Numbered from the stretch's first letter, positions 24,927-33,418 are shown. The stretch is DNA of 64,000 nt from Hymenobacter oligotrophus (GCF_003574965.1 NZ_CP032317.1:2480001-2544000), one strand, 5' to 3'. A program made the numbers and translations. Notes: generated from the letters alone by a model not told the origin.

Positions 24927-27926
24927 ATGAAATACCTGTTACTCGGCGTATACCTGTGCTTGTTGACAACTTTGGGGGCGGCTGCACCTAGGCCCGATGC
25001 AGTAGTTGTGAAGGACACCGCGCGCGTGTACCAACTACGCAACCAGGGCTCGGTGCTAGCCACCAATCAACCTTTGGCCTTTGCGCAAGTACGTTCGGCC
25101 AGCTGGCGCGAGCGTTTTGTGCCGGTGACACAAGCCGGAGCTCCGGTTTCTGCAGCGGCGGAGGTATGGCTGCGCTATACCTTAATATCAGCAGGGCACC
25201 CGGCCACGCACTGGGTGTTGAGCACCAATACCGAATACATGGATGGGTTGGACGTGTACGTGGTGCAAGCCAGCGGACAGGTGCAGCACCGGCGCATGAG
25301 CAATGCGCTACCGCATCAGCAAACCCATACGCTGCGCACGCGCCACTTCAATCTAGGACTGAGTTTGCCGCCTGGGCAAAGCGTTACGGTGTACCTGAAA
25401 GTGCCGTCCGGGCAGGTGGTGTACCCTGCCGTGGCGGAGCAAGCGCACCTGCTGCAGCAGTACCGCGAGGCCGATTGGGCCATGGGGCCTTACTTCGGCA
25501 TACTACTGGCGCTGCTGGCTTACAACCTGTTGCTGTATTTCTCGGTTCGGGACAAAAGCTATTTGTTGTACGTGCTGTACGTGGGCTTCTTTGCCGTCCT
25601 GCAGTTCGACATGACAGGTTACTGGCGGCAAGTGTGGCCCAACGATTGGTCGGGTTTTGCCTTGGAGATGCGCCAGAACGTGGTACTGGCCTGCACTATT
25701 TTCTTTGGCACGCTCACGGCCCGGGCTTTTCTGGACTCATGGCGTTTGTTGCCACGCTTCGATTGGGCTTTGAAAGCTACGTTGCTGGTGGCCTGGCTGC
25801 CTTTGCTGGGCGCTTTTTTCAGCAACCCCGATCAGGCTATTTGGTGGCAAGCGCTTCCTGCCCTCTGGACGTGCGTGGTGCTATTGGTGGCCGGGGTGCT
25901 GGTATTGCGCACCGGCTACCGCCCGGCCAGGTATTACATGGCCGGCTGGACGCTCCTGCTCGTGGCGGTAGCCAACTTTTACCTAGGGCTGTTGGGCATT
26001 ACCCCACGTTCCGGTTTTTGGGCCGCGCACGGTGTGCACGTAGCCTCGGCCCTGGAGATGCTGCTACTTTCGTTTGGCTTTGCCGACCGCATCAACTTGG
26101 CGAAGCGTGACAAAGAGCTAGCGCAAGAAGCGGCCATGCAAGCGCTGCAAGAAAAGGAAGCAGCGCAAAGCCAGGCGCTGGTGGCCTTGCGCGAAACCCA
26201 ACGCGCCCAGGAAGTTGCGTTGGTCGTATCGCGCGAGAATGAGGAGTTGCAGGAACGCGCCAACCACGAGCTGGCCGAACGCGCCGCCGAATTGCAACGC
26301 GCCTACCACGAGCTGCACGAAAGCATCCGGACCTCGCACCACCTGCAAGAGCTTGACGAACTCAAAACCAAGCTCTTTACCAATATTTCGCACGAGCTGC
26401 GCACGCCGCTTACCCTGATTATTAGTCCGCTGGAGCAACTGCTGAGCGAGGCGAGGCATACCACGGACGCACCCACCCCACCCGAGTACGCGCTGATGCT
26501 GCGCAACGCCCGCCGCTTGTTGCAGCTGATCAACCAGCTGCTCGACGTTGCCCGCCTGGAGGCTGGCCAGATGCACCTGGCCGCGGCGCCCACCGATATG
26601 GTGCGCACCGTGCGTACGGGCGTTTCGTCCTTTGAGTCGTTGGCGGTGAGCTGTGGCGTGGGGCTGCGCTTCGAAACGAAGTTGGAAAACCTGGAGGTGT
26701 ACCTCGACGCCGATCAGTTCGATAAAATTCTGTACAACCTGTTGGGCAACGCGCTCAAGTTTACGCCCGCCGGCGGCGAGGTAGTGGTAAGCCTGGGTCA
26801 GCAAGCCGGGCAGGCGGTGCTGCGCGTGCAGGACACGGGCGTAGGCATACCCGCCGAGCACGTGCCGCTCATCTTCGATCGTTTTCACCAAGTCGACGAC
26901 ACCCACACGCGCCGGCACGGGGGCTCAGGCATCGGGTTGGCGTTGGTAAAAGAGTTGGTAGCGCTCCATCGGGGCAACATTCGGGTACTGAGCGCCCTAG
27001 GTGAGGGCAGCACGTTTGTGGTAGAGTTGCCGCTGGGCAACGCACATCTGCAAGCCCACGAGCTGTGCCCCGCCGCACCTATGAGTTCGGCCGTGGCCGT
27101 ACCGCTACCCGACTTTATCGATCAACCCGACACGGCGTTGCCCGTTGCGCCTGCCGATGCGCGCCCCCTGGTGCTGGTGGTGGAAGACAACCCCGAGGTG
27201 CGCGACTACATCCGCACGTGCCTGGCTACCGAGTTTAGGGTGCGCACCGCCAACGACGGCGCACAAGGGTTGGCGTTGCTGAAAGACCTGGAGCCCGACC
27301 TGATTGTGTCGGATTTGATGATGCCGCAGCTCGACGGGCTTGAGCTGTGCCGCCGCCTGCGCGCCGACGAACAAACAGCGCACATTCCGCTGGTATTGCT
27401 TACGGCCCGCGCCGGCGACGAAACGCGCCTAACCAGCTTTGGCCTAGGTGCCGACGAGTACCTCACGAAACCGTTTCAGCCGGCCGAGCTGCGGGCGCGC
27501 ATTCATAACCTGGTGCAGCAACGCCGCTTGCTGCGGCAGCGCTTTGGCCGCGCGGTTACGTTGCAGCCTCGCGACATTGCCATCACCTCGGCCGACGAAG
27601 CTTTTCTCAACCGCGCCATGGCCGTGGTGGAGCAGCACATGGCCAACACCGAATTCAGCGTGGAGCAGTTTGCCGACGAAATGGCCCTAAGCCGTGTGCA
27701 GCTGCACCGTAAGCTGAAAGCCCTAACCGATCAGTCAACCTCGGAATTTGTGCGCACCGTTCGGCTGCGGCGAGCGGCTGCGCTGCTGCAAGCCCACGCC
27801 GGCAACGTAGCCGAAGTAGCCGAAGCCGTAGGCTTCTCCAACTTATCTTACTTCAGCAAATGCTTCCGCGAGCTGCACCAACAGTCGCCCTCGGAGTACG
27901 CCACACAGGCAATTGCCGCCAGCTAA
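24927..27926 (+). CDS. Hybrid sensor kinase: 7TMR-DISM, HisKA, HATPase, REC and AraC-type HTH
   Basis: A 999-residue one-protein two-component system. After the signal peptide (MKYLLLGVYLCLLTTLGA) comes a periplasmic 7TMR-DISM sensor domain (about 25-180), seven membrane helices (about 185-400) and a coiled coil (about 400-475). HisKA carries the phospho-acceptor His489 in FTNISHELRTPL. The HATPase domain follows, with DTGVGIP and a GGSGIGLALVKEL G-box. A receiver domain (VLVVEDNPEVRDY) has the phospho-acceptor Asp796, and the last 100 residues are an AraC-type DNA-binding domain (FSVEQFADEMALSRVQLHRKL...VGFSNLSYFSKCFREL). Such hybrids sense a ligand and bind DNA themselves, often controlling a neighbouring locus, but no carbohydrate locus adjoins it here. 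The ligand is unknown. Confidence 0.9.
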   Translation: MKYLLLGVYLCLLTTLGAAAPRPDAVVVKDTARVYQLRNQGSVLATNQPLAFAQVRSASWRERFVPVTQAGAPVSAAAEVWLRYTLISAGHPATHWVLSTNTEYMDGLDVYVVQASGQVQHRRMSNALPHQQTHTLRTRHFNLGLSLPPGQSVTVYLKVPSGQVVYPAVAEQAHLLQQYREADWAMGPYFGILLALLAYNLLLYFSVRDKSYLLYVLYVGFFAVLQFDMTGYWRQVWPNDWSGFALEMRQNVVLACTIFFGTLTARAFLDSWRLLPRFDWALKATLLVAWLPLLGAFFSNPDQAIWWQALPALWTCVVLLVAGVLVLRTGYRPARYYMAGWTLLLVAVANFYLGLLGITPRSGFWAAHGVHVASALEMLLLSFGFADRINLAKRDKELAQEAAMQALQEKEAAQSQALVALRETQRAQEVALVVSRENEELQERANHELAERAAELQRAYHELHESIRTSHHLQELDELKTKLFTNISHELRTPLTLIISPLEQLLSEARHTTDAPTPPEYALMLRNARRLLQLINQLLDVARLEAGQMHLAAAPTDMVRTVRTGVSSFESLAVSCGVGLRFETKLENLEVYLDADQFDKILYNLLGNALKFTPAGGEVVVSLGQQAGQAVLRVQDTGVGIPAEHVPLIFDRFHQVDDTHTRRHGGSGIGLALVKELVALHRGNIRVLSALGEGSTFVVELPLGNAHLQAHELCPAAPMSSAVAVPLPDFIDQPDTALPVAPADARPLVLVVEDNPEVRDYIRTCLATEFRVRTANDGAQGLALLKDLEPDLIVSDLMMPQLDGLELCRRLRADEQTAHIPLVLLTARAGDETRLTSFGLGADEYLTKPFQPAELRARIHNLVQQRRLLRQRFGRAVTLQPRDIAITSADEAFLNRAMAVVEQHMANTEFSVEQFADEMALSRVQLHRKLKALTDQSTSEFVRTVRLRRAAALLQAHAGNVAEVAEAVGFSNLSYFSKCFRELHQQSPSEYATQAIAAS

Positions 27927-28005
27927 AGCGCTGGTATCAGAGCTTTAAAGCGTAGTTAATCAGCAAAATATACTTTTACAAGCAATTGATTTACAGGTAA
28001 ATAAC

Positions 28006-28043
28006 ACCCATGAAACATATGCAACAGCATTTGAAACATGGGT
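28006..28043. promoter_or_regulatory. Inverted repeat, possible operator
   Basis: ACCCATG (28006-28012) and CATGGGT (28037-28043) form a perfect 7-bp inverted repeat, and inside it ATGAAACAT and TTGAAACAT form a direct repeat. It lies in an AT-rich gap just downstream of the AraC-type hybrid kinase and upstream of the DUF4870-like gene, a plausible binding site for either product, unproven. Confidence 0.35.
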
Positions 28044-28192
28044 ATTAGCGCTTCTGGCGTTGGCGCCTACACCTTTGTGATGTCGTAAGCAAAGGAGGCC
28101 CGCTCACCACGCACAATGACTTCTTTGCTTGCAACACCGGCTGCCCACCTAGGCGCCGGCCCAGTTACACCTATCACTTTTTTCTCACCGTT

Positions 28193-28654
28193 ATGCTTGC
28201 TCTGGAGAGGTTGTTGGCTGCTGATGTAGTGTTGCGCTTAAGTAGCCGCTTAGGAAGTTGGTTGGGCGATTTCGACGAAGTAGGAATGGCTCCTTGGAGC
28301 TCGCACGAACAACGCGGCAATGCCGAACAACTCGACCGGAAGATGGCCATTATGTGCTACCTCTCGGTGTTCGGTTGGCTGGTAGCGTACCGCGCGTCGC
28401 GCCTCGAGCGCGGCCCCCTGGCTACCTTTCACCTGCGCCAAATGACGCTGCTTTTGCTGCTGAGCCTGGGCATACTGGTGGCCCAAATTGCGTTGCTGCC
28501 GTTTTTCGGCTGGAGCAGCTTGGTGGTGGCCGGCGGCGGCCTTGCCCTTACATTGCTCATGCGCATGCTCGGCGTAATGGCCGCCCTCAGCGGGTTGCAG
28601 GAGCCGTTGCCGCTGGTTGGCCGCTGGGCTTACCGCCTGCTTCCGGGTTTTTAA
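28193..28654 (+). CDS. Small membrane protein, DUF4870-like
   Basis: A 153-residue protein with three hydrophobic segments in the C-terminal two thirds: MAIMCYLSVFGWLVAYR, MTLLLLLSLGILVAQIALLPFFGW and VVAGGGLALTLLMRMLGVM. The pattern of a first helix, a GPLATFHLRQ motif, two helices and then a PLPLVGRWAYRL tail is that of DUF4870/import-component-like proteins common in Bacteroidetes, whose role is not known. The ATG at 28193 gives a 30-residue polar extension before MAPWSSHEQ; ATG 28283 is a possible alternative start. It is a lone gene followed by a strong hairpin. Confidence 0.65.
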   Translation: MLALERLLAADVVLRLSSRLGSWLGDFDEVGMAPWSSHEQRGNAEQLDRKMAIMCYLSVFGWLVAYRASRLERGPLATFHLRQMTLLLLLSLGILVAQIALLPFFGWSSLVVAGGGLALTLLMRMLGVMAALSGLQEPLPLVGRWAYRLLPGF

Positions 28655-28737
28655 GCTGCCGCACCTAGGCCACCCCATCACATAAACGGGGCGCCTGGCA
28701 CCGGCTTTCAATTCGCTTCCCTCCTTCCGTTTTCTGC

Positions 28738-28781
28738 GCGTGCCCCGCACCTAGGCCCATTGGCCCGGGTGCGGGGCACGC
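28738..28781 (+). terminator. Strong hairpin after the DUF4870-like gene
   Basis: A 13-bp perfect stem (28738-28750 with 28769-28781) with further pairing in the loop, which includes CCTAGG. The tail TCGTTTGTC is only partly T-rich. Confidence 0.65.
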
Positions 28782-28844
28782 TCGTTTGTCGCGGTTGTGG
28801 CGAAGCAAACGAGCCGCAGCCGGTGTGCTCACATCATTATGCTA

Positions 28845-28876
28845 TTGCCGCTGGGCGGGGGCACAGGGTAGCTTTG
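28845..28876 (+). promoter_or_regulatory. Promoter of the outer-membrane protein gene
   Basis: TTG 28845-28847 and TAGCTTTG 28869-28876 are 21 nt apart; the ATG lies 73 nt downstream. Confidence 0.65.
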
Positions 28877-28948
28877 TCGCAGACGGTTGGCCGCAATGGC
28901 AGCCGCTCCCTTAGCCCGATTCCAACACCGTTCTAACCCAAAAGCCCT

Positions 28949-29704
28949 ATGAAAACGCTTGGCATTTCTACCCTCATTGCCGTTTCGGCGCTGGCCACTA
29001 ACCCAGCCGTTGGCCAAACGCGCCCCGCCACCAAACCAACCGCTGCCAGCACCAGCAAAACCGTTGCAGCCAAGCCGGCTGCTGCCAAGCCATCCCCGGC
29101 GGCGGCCAAACCGGCCGTTGTAGCTCCGGCTGCCGAGCCGGCTGCGCAAGCAACACCCGAAACCACCGCCAAAGCCGCCGCACCCGCCAAAACGCAGGCA
29201 ACCGGTGCGCACACGTTTGGCAAGGGCAGCATGGCTGCCAACTTAGGCATAGGCTTTGGCTTAGGCTACGGCTACTCCTTGTTCTCGGGTATCCGCTCGA
29301 CCCCGGCCCTGAGCCTGTCGGTGGAGCGCGGCATTATCGACAACCTAGGGCCGGGCGTCATCGGTGTGGGCGGCATGATTGGCTACAAGGCCTATTCCTG
29401 GAAATCGGGCGACTACAAAGGTTCCTGGAAAAACTTCCTGGTATCGGCTCGCGGCGCTTACCACTACAACGTGTTCGACATTCCGAAGCTCGACACCTAC
29501 GCCGGCATCAGCCTGGGCGTGCGCGTTGAGTCGTATTCCGATAACTACCTCGACCGCGAGTACACCCGCGAGTACGGCGGCAGCTACGTTACTTCGGGCT
29601 TTTTCTTGGGTGGCCGCTACATGTTCACCGATAACCTCGGGGCATTTGGCGAGGCCGGCTACGACATGTCGTACCTGAAGCTTGGACTGACGGCCCGGTT
29701 CTAA
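28949..29704 (+). CDS. Outer-membrane beta-barrel-like protein with Ala/Pro/Lys-rich linker
   Basis: A 251-residue exported protein. The signal peptide ends NPAVG before Gln24; residues 25-90 are a repetitive Ala/Lys/Pro/Thr linker (KPAAAKPSPAAAKPA). From about 95 to the end there are alternating hydrophobic strands rich in Gly and Tyr (NLGIGFGLGYGYSLF, PGVIGVGGMIGYKAYSW, NFLVSARGAYHYNVF, AGISLGVRVESYS) that end in a terminal aromatic, LKLGLTARF. This is the pattern of a small outer-membrane barrel of about eight strands. I do not recognise a specific family. The lipoprotein and OmpA genes that follow on the same strand suggest an envelope cluster. Confidence 0.7.
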   Translation: MKTLGISTLIAVSALATNPAVGQTRPATKPTAASTSKTVAAKPAAAKPSPAAAKPAVVAPAAEPAAQATPETTAKAAAPAKTQATGAHTFGKGSMAANLGIGFGLGYGYSLFSGIRSTPALSLSVERGIIDNLGPGVIGVGGMIGYKAYSWKSGDYKGSWKNFLVSARGAYHYNVFDIPKLDTYAGISLGVRVESYSDNYLDREYTREYGGSYVTSGFFLGGRYMFTDNLGAFGEAGYDMSYLKLGLTARF

Positions 29705-29744
29705 CCCGGCGCGGGCTCCTTCTTCCACCCCCAACCCTCCACCC

Positions 29745-30365
29745 ATGAACGTCCTGCGCCCCCTTGCCGGCATTGCCGCATTGCTCGCGCTCATGGGTTG
29801 CGGCCAAGTGCATCGGCCGGAAGCTCCGGCCGATGCCAGCCTCAACGCCGCGCAGCAACCGGCGCAGCAATTGGTGGAGGCCGAGCGGCGCTACCAACTG
29901 CGCGCAATGCGCGGCGATACGCTCTCGTTGCATCACCAAGAGCTACAACGGTTTCTGCCACCAGTAGTAGCCGGTTTTGTGCACGAAGGCAAGCCGCAAG
30001 GCGAATCGGTAGACCTGGGCAGTGTGCGTTATTCCACCTGCGAGCAACGATACCGCAAGGGCAACCAGCAGTTGAAGGTGCAACTCGTCGATTACAACGG
30101 CGCCAACGCGCTGTACGTCGGCGCCACCGCGCTTATGGACCTAGGCTCGCAAGAGAGCGACGAGCAGTTGATGCAAAGTTGCGACCTGGGCTTGCCCGAC
30201 GTGCGCGGCTACGCTACCCTGCAAAAGAAAGAGCACCGGGCCACGGTGGCCCTAGGTGTCGGCGACCGGTTTTTCGTGTCGGTCGAGTCGACGCAGCAAC
30301 ACGATACCCGGCTGGTAAAGGAGGTAGCGCGCCAACTCAACCTTGCCCGCTTGGCCGGGCTTTAG
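29745..30365 (+). CDS. Uncharacterised lipoprotein
   Basis: A 206-residue protein with a clear lipobox (ALLALMGCGQ, Cys19) and therefore probably anchored in the envelope. The mature part has an N-terminal Ala/Gln-rich helix, then a region alternating strands and helices (FLPPVVAGFVHEGKPQGESVDLGSVRYST, LKVQLVDYNGANALYVGATALM, GVGDRFFVSVESTQQHD). Two Cys residues (YSTCEQR and MQSCDLG) could form a disulfide. I recognise no family. It lies 40 nt after the barrel gene and 80 nt before the OmpA gene, so co-transcription is likely. Confidence 0.7.
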   Translation: MNVLRPLAGIAALLALMGCGQVHRPEAPADASLNAAQQPAQQLVEAERRYQLRAMRGDTLSLHHQELQRFLPPVVAGFVHEGKPQGESVDLGSVRYSTCEQRYRKGNQQLKVQLVDYNGANALYVGATALMDLGSQESDEQLMQSCDLGLPDVRGYATLQKKEHRATVALGVGDRFFVSVESTQQHDTRLVKEVARQLNLARLAGL

Positions 30366-30445
30366 GCATCGACTTCGGGCGGCGGCAAAGCGCGGCTGCC
30401 CGGGGCCAGCCGATTTAACCCAACTCATCCCGCAGTTACCCCGTC

Positions 30446-30958
30446 ATGAAAACGTTGTTGTTTATTCTGAGCGCACTGCTGCTGCATCCGGCGGTGTCGC
30501 AGGCCCAATACGGCATTTTGGAGCGGGCCGTGCAGCGCGCCGCCGAACGCAAGATCGAAGCCGCTGTGGAGCGCAAAATCACCGAGCGCACCGGCGACTA
30601 CTACACGCAGTTGCTCGAAAACGGCCGCATCGTATCGCACACCATCCAGTTCGAAGAGGGCTCGGCTACGCTGCTGCCCGATTCGCAACCCTTCGTGAAA
30701 GGCCTAGCTGACATGCTGCGCCGCGACGCCACCGTGCGCGTGCGAATTGAGGCCCACACGCTGCTCGCGGGCGAGGCCGCCGCCAATCAAAAACTCTCGC
30801 AACGCCGCGCCGATGCCGTGCGAGCCGCTTTGGTGGCCCTAGGTATCGATGGCTCGCGCCTCGCGGCCAAGGGCCTGGGGGCCTCACAGCCGCTCTACTC
30901 CGAACCCGACGACGAGTACGCCCCGCTCAACCAGCGCGTGGAGCTCGTTAAGTTGTAA
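30446..30958 (+). CDS. Small exported OmpA-family protein
   Basis: A 170-residue protein. The signal peptide ends SQA before Gln21; residues 25-55 are a charged helix (RAVQRAAERKIEAAVERKI). Residues 65-170 are an OmpA C-terminal domain: HTIQFEEGSATLLPDSQPFVKGLADML, then VRIEAHTLLAGEAAANQKLSQRRADAVRAALVALGI and LAAKGLGASQPLY. Such domains bind the peptide stem of peptidoglycan. The usual G(H)TD motif is replaced by EAHT, so the canonical Asp contact is shifted or lost. No barrel is present, so it is a soluble or tethered periplasmic form. Confidence 0.82.
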   Translation: MKTLLFILSALLLHPAVSQAQYGILERAVQRAAERKIEAAVERKITERTGDYYTQLLENGRIVSHTIQFEEGSATLLPDSQPFVKGLADMLRRDATVRVRIEAHTLLAGEAAANQKLSQRRADAVRAALVALGIDGSRLAAKGLGASQPLYSEPDDEYAPLNQRVELVKL

Positions 30959-30969
30959 GTCGTGGCCTT

Positions 30970-31047
30970 ATGCACAGCGTGGTGCTGCGCCGCTGCGCGG
31001 GCTTGCTGCTGGCTGCCCTGCTCGGCTGTACGCTAAGTATTATCTAG
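30970..31047 (+). CDS. Possible 25-residue mini-lipoprotein
   Basis: An ATG 12 nt after the OmpA stop opens MHSVVLRRCAGLLLAALLGC, followed by TLSII and a stop. It reads as a basic start, a hydrophobic core and a lipobox (LLGC), like an entericidin-sized lipoprotein with a five-residue mature peptide. It could also be chance in GC-rich DNA. Confidence 0.35.
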   Translation: MHSVVLRRCAGLLLAALLGCTLSII

Positions 31048-31174
31048 GGCCGGTGTTGCCTGCCGGCCGATTCGTCCGTCTCTCAACCCAAGTTTACTAG
31101 TTGCGCTTACGCAACACCCAGCAATTCTTCTGCGACTCAGAGGCGAACGGTGGCTCTGAACGATACGAAGAAGC

Positions 31175-31207
31175 AAAAAGCCCCGGAGCGTTGCGCCGGG
31201 GCTTTTT
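31175..31207. terminator. Bidirectional terminator
   Basis: AAAAAGCCCCGG (31175-31186) pairs with CCGGGGCTTTTT (31196-31207) around a 9-nt loop. It serves the OmpA side and the minus-strand basic protein. Confidence 0.92.
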
Positions 31208-31227
31208 CATGGGTAAATAGTAGCGGC

Positions 31228-31668
31228 CTACTTGAAGAACAAGAAGCCCTTTTTCGGATGCTTGTGCTTGAGCGGCTTGCCTTTGGGGTCAATGCCGGGC
31301 GCCGGGCGGGTTTGACCGCGCTTCTGCGGGCGCACGCCCACGCGCTTGTCCTTGAATTTGCGCACCGTAAAGCCACCCGATGCTCGGTCGTACTGCCGCG
31401 CCGACGACGAACCGCGCGTAAGGCTGCTGTTGCCCACGCCCGAGCGGGCCTCCAGTACCTCAATTTGCTGGTCGCGCTTTACCTCGTCGGCGTTCATGCT
31501 CATGCGTTGCTGCATGCGCGCAATATCCTGGTTTGAGGCCTTGCGCTTCTTGGGTGCCTCGCGGCGAGGTCCGCTGCCCGTAAAAGGCGTAGCCGTTTGG
31601 GCCTGCGCGGCAACGGTGGTCAGCAAAGCAGCGGCCAGCAGGGCCGCGGCGGCAAGGTTCTTTTTCAT
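31228..31668 (-). CDS. Exported basic protein of unknown function
   Basis: About 146 residues from the ATG at 31668 (MKKNLAAAALLAAALL...); the longer frame upstream adds a non-signal-like segment. The signal peptide ends AAQA before Gln. The mature protein is polar and very basic, with an acidic-basic helix (SNQDIARMQQRMSMNADEVKRDQQIEVLEARSG) and a Lys/Arg/Gly/Pro-rich tail (VRKFKDKRVGVRPQKRGQTRP, KHKHPKKGFLFFK). No family is recognised; such basic periplasmic proteins may bind polyanions. It has its own terminator. Confidence 0.7.
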   Translation of the reverse strand: MKKNLAAAALLAAALLTTVAAQAQTATPFTGSGPRREAPKKRKASNQDIARMQQRMSMNADEVKRDQQIEVLEARSGVGNSSLTRGSSSARQYDRASGGFTVRKFKDKRVGVRPQKRGQTRPAPGIDPKGKPLKHKHPKKGFLFFK

Positions 31669-31837
31669 GTCGGCAGAAACGAAAGAATGGCGGCTACGCG
31701 GGGGCAACGGGCACCCAAGCAAGTTAGTTCAAACAACCCGGCACCGGCACGGGCGAGCCGCACAAACGCTGGCCCGCACACAACCGTTGCAAGTAACGCA
31801 GTTCTGGCAAAAACAATGCCTCTCTAAGGTAGCAAAG

Positions 31838-31894
31838 CAACGCAGCCGGCGCCGGGCCTGCCCGTGGGCAGGTGTTCCGGCACCGGCTGCGTTG
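31838..31894. terminator. Large hairpin downstream of mscL
   Basis: A 12-bp stem (31838-31849 with 31883-31894) with more pairing inside. Read on the minus strand it follows mscL and is followed by a short CTTTGCT tail. Confidence 0.65.
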
Positions 31895-31915
31895 GGGCAC
31901 CTAGGGTTTTGGCCG

Positions 31916-32341
31916 CTAGGCGCGGGCCCGCAAGGCGTCGCGAATCTCGGCTAGCAACAGGGCCTCTTTGGTGGGCGCAGGCTCCGAAACCACGGCTACT
32001 GGAGCCGGTTTTTTAAAGCGGTTGGCCAGCTTCACCACCCAGAAAATGACAAAGGCAATAACCAGGAAGTAAATCAGGGCATTGATGAAATTGCCGTAGT
32101 TGAGCGTCGCGGCTTTGGCGGCCTGGGCGGCCTCCAGCGTATCGTACTGGTTGCCGTCGAGCGACACAAACATCTGCTTGAAATCGATACCGCGCGTAAA
32201 CAAGCTCAGCACCGGCATAATGATGTCGTCGGTCAGCGACGTTACGATTTTGCCAAACGAGGCGCCGATGATGACACCGACGGCCAGATCGAGTACGTTG
32301 CCTTTGGAAATAAACTCTTTGAATTCGGAAACGAAGCCCAT
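31916..32341 (-). CDS. mscL: Large-conductance mechanosensitive channel MscL
   Basis: A 141-residue inner-membrane channel that opens under hypo-osmotic stress. The N-terminal amphipathic helix and TM1 ([37 protein letters not shown]) are the family signature. A periplasmic loop of about 30 residues precedes TM2 ([21 protein letters not shown]), and the cytoplasmic C-terminal helix ([17 protein letters not shown]) closes the protein. The length is typical. It is monocistronic, with a near-perfect AT-rich palindrome about 50 nt upstream of the start. Confidence 0.96.
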   Translation of the reverse strand: MGFVSEFKEFISKGNVLDLAVGVIIGASFGKIVTSLTDDIIMPVLSLFTRGIDFKQMFVSLDGNQYDTLEAAQAAKAATLNYGNFINALIYFLVIAFVIFWVVKLANRFKKPAPVAVVSEPAPTKEALLLAEIRDALRARA

Positions 32342-32390
32342 AGTAAGGTGGAGAAGAAGGGTTTGAAGGATTGCCGTTGGGGTTAAGTAT

Positions 32391-32413
32391 AGGAGAAATT
32401 ATAATTATCTCCT
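32391..32413. promoter_or_regulatory. AT-rich palindrome upstream of mscL
   Basis: AGGAGA (32391-32396) and TCTCCT (32408-32413) flank the near-palindromic AATTATAATTA. The 23-bp symmetry and position between divergent mscL and echA suggest an operator; no regulator can be assigned. Confidence 0.4.
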
Positions 32414-32571
32414 TTCTGCGCTTTGCCGGATCAGTATGGGCGCGGTGGCCAGTACAAAGGTGCGCGGCGCCGTGTGGCGGCGCAGTGGCACCTCGTCGGA
32501 GGCTGCATTTCGCTGGCCGAACCACGCTTGCTGCTTTCCCGATGCCGCAAAGCCGAGGTGCGCAATGTCTC

Positions 32572-32579
32572 TATCTTTG
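32572..32579 (+). promoter_or_regulatory. -7 promoter element of the enoyl-CoA hydratase gene
   Basis: TATCTTTG matches TAnnTTTG, 33 nt before the ATG at 32613; no good -33 element. Confidence 0.45.
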
Positions 32580-32612
32580 CCGGCACGCTTCGCAAACCAC
32601 CTTGTTTTCATC

Positions 32613-33401
32613 ATGCTACCAGAACTCGAAAACCTCGCGCTCGACCGCACCGACGACGGCATTCTAACCATTACCCTCAACCGCCCCAGCAAGCTCAACG
32701 CCCTGAACGCGGCCACCATCGAGGAAATTGGCCAAGCCATGCAGTTTGCTCTCGACGAGCCTTCGGTGCGCGGCGTAATCCTAACCGGCGCCGGCGAGAA
32801 GGCGTTTGTGGCCGGTGCCGACATTGCCGAGCTTGCGGCCCTGAGCGAGCCGCTGGCCCGCCGCACGGCCGAGCGTGGCCAAGAGGTGTTTTGCTCCATC
32901 GAGGAAAGCAACAAACCGGTAATTGCCGCCGTCAACGGCTTTGCCCTAGGTGGCGGCTGCGAGCTGGCCATGGCCTGCCACATCCGGGTCGCTTCCGACA
33001 ATGCCCGCTTCGGCCAGCCCGAAGTAAACCTAGGGCTGATTCCGGGCTACGGCGGCACGCAACGCCTAACCCAACTGGTGGGCAAAGCCAAAGCCCTGGA
33101 GCTGATGATGACCGCCGACTTGGTGAAAGCCGATGAGGCCCTGCGCCTGGGCTTGGTAAACCACGTGGTGCCGCAGGCCGAGCTGCTGGGCTTCTGCCGC
33201 CAGTTGCTCGGGCGCGTTCTTACCAAAGCCCCGTTGGCCGTGGGTCAGGTAATCGACTGTGTAAATGCTTACTTCGAGCCCGAGCGCCACGGGTACCAAA
33301 CCGAGGTAAATGCCTTTGCCCGCTGCTTCGCCTCCGAGGATTTTAAAGAAGGCACGCAGGCATTCCTCGAAAAGCGCCCGGCCGTGTTCCGCGGCGAGTA
33401 A
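32613..33401 (+). CDS. Enoyl-CoA hydratase/isomerase family protein
   Basis: A 262-residue crotonase-fold enzyme that probably hydrates short-chain enoyl-CoA in fatty-acid or amino-acid breakdown. I start at ATG 32613 because the frame open from 32436 overlaps the promoter. Signatures: ITLNRPSKLNALNAATIEEI (substrate backbone), GAGEKAFVAGADIAEL (oxyanion Ala-Gly), AVNGFALGGGCELAMACHI (oxyanion Gly pair and first catalytic Glu) and QPEVNLGLIPGYGGTQRL (second Glu). Both glutamates of a true hydratase are present. There is no partner beta-oxidation gene in the window, so the pathway cannot be fixed. Confidence 0.88.
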   Translation: MLPELENLALDRTDDGILTITLNRPSKLNALNAATIEEIGQAMQFALDEPSVRGVILTGAGEKAFVAGADIAELAALSEPLARRTAERGQEVFCSIEESNKPVIAAVNGFALGGGCELAMACHIRVASDNARFGQPEVNLGLIPGYGGTQRLTQLVGKAKALELMMTADLVKADEALRLGLVNHVVPQAELLGFCRQLLGRVLTKAPLAVGQVIDCVNAYFEPERHGYQTEVNAFARCFASEDFKEGTQAFLEKRPAVFRGE

Positions 33402-33418
33402 TTCAATTGAAAATGAAT

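Noticed and set aside
28118-28234. 38-codon ORF reading MTSLLATPAAHLGAG... before the DUF4870-like gene
   Set aside because: It overlaps the start of the next gene in another frame, has no domain or signal logic and depends on leader sequence; probably chance.
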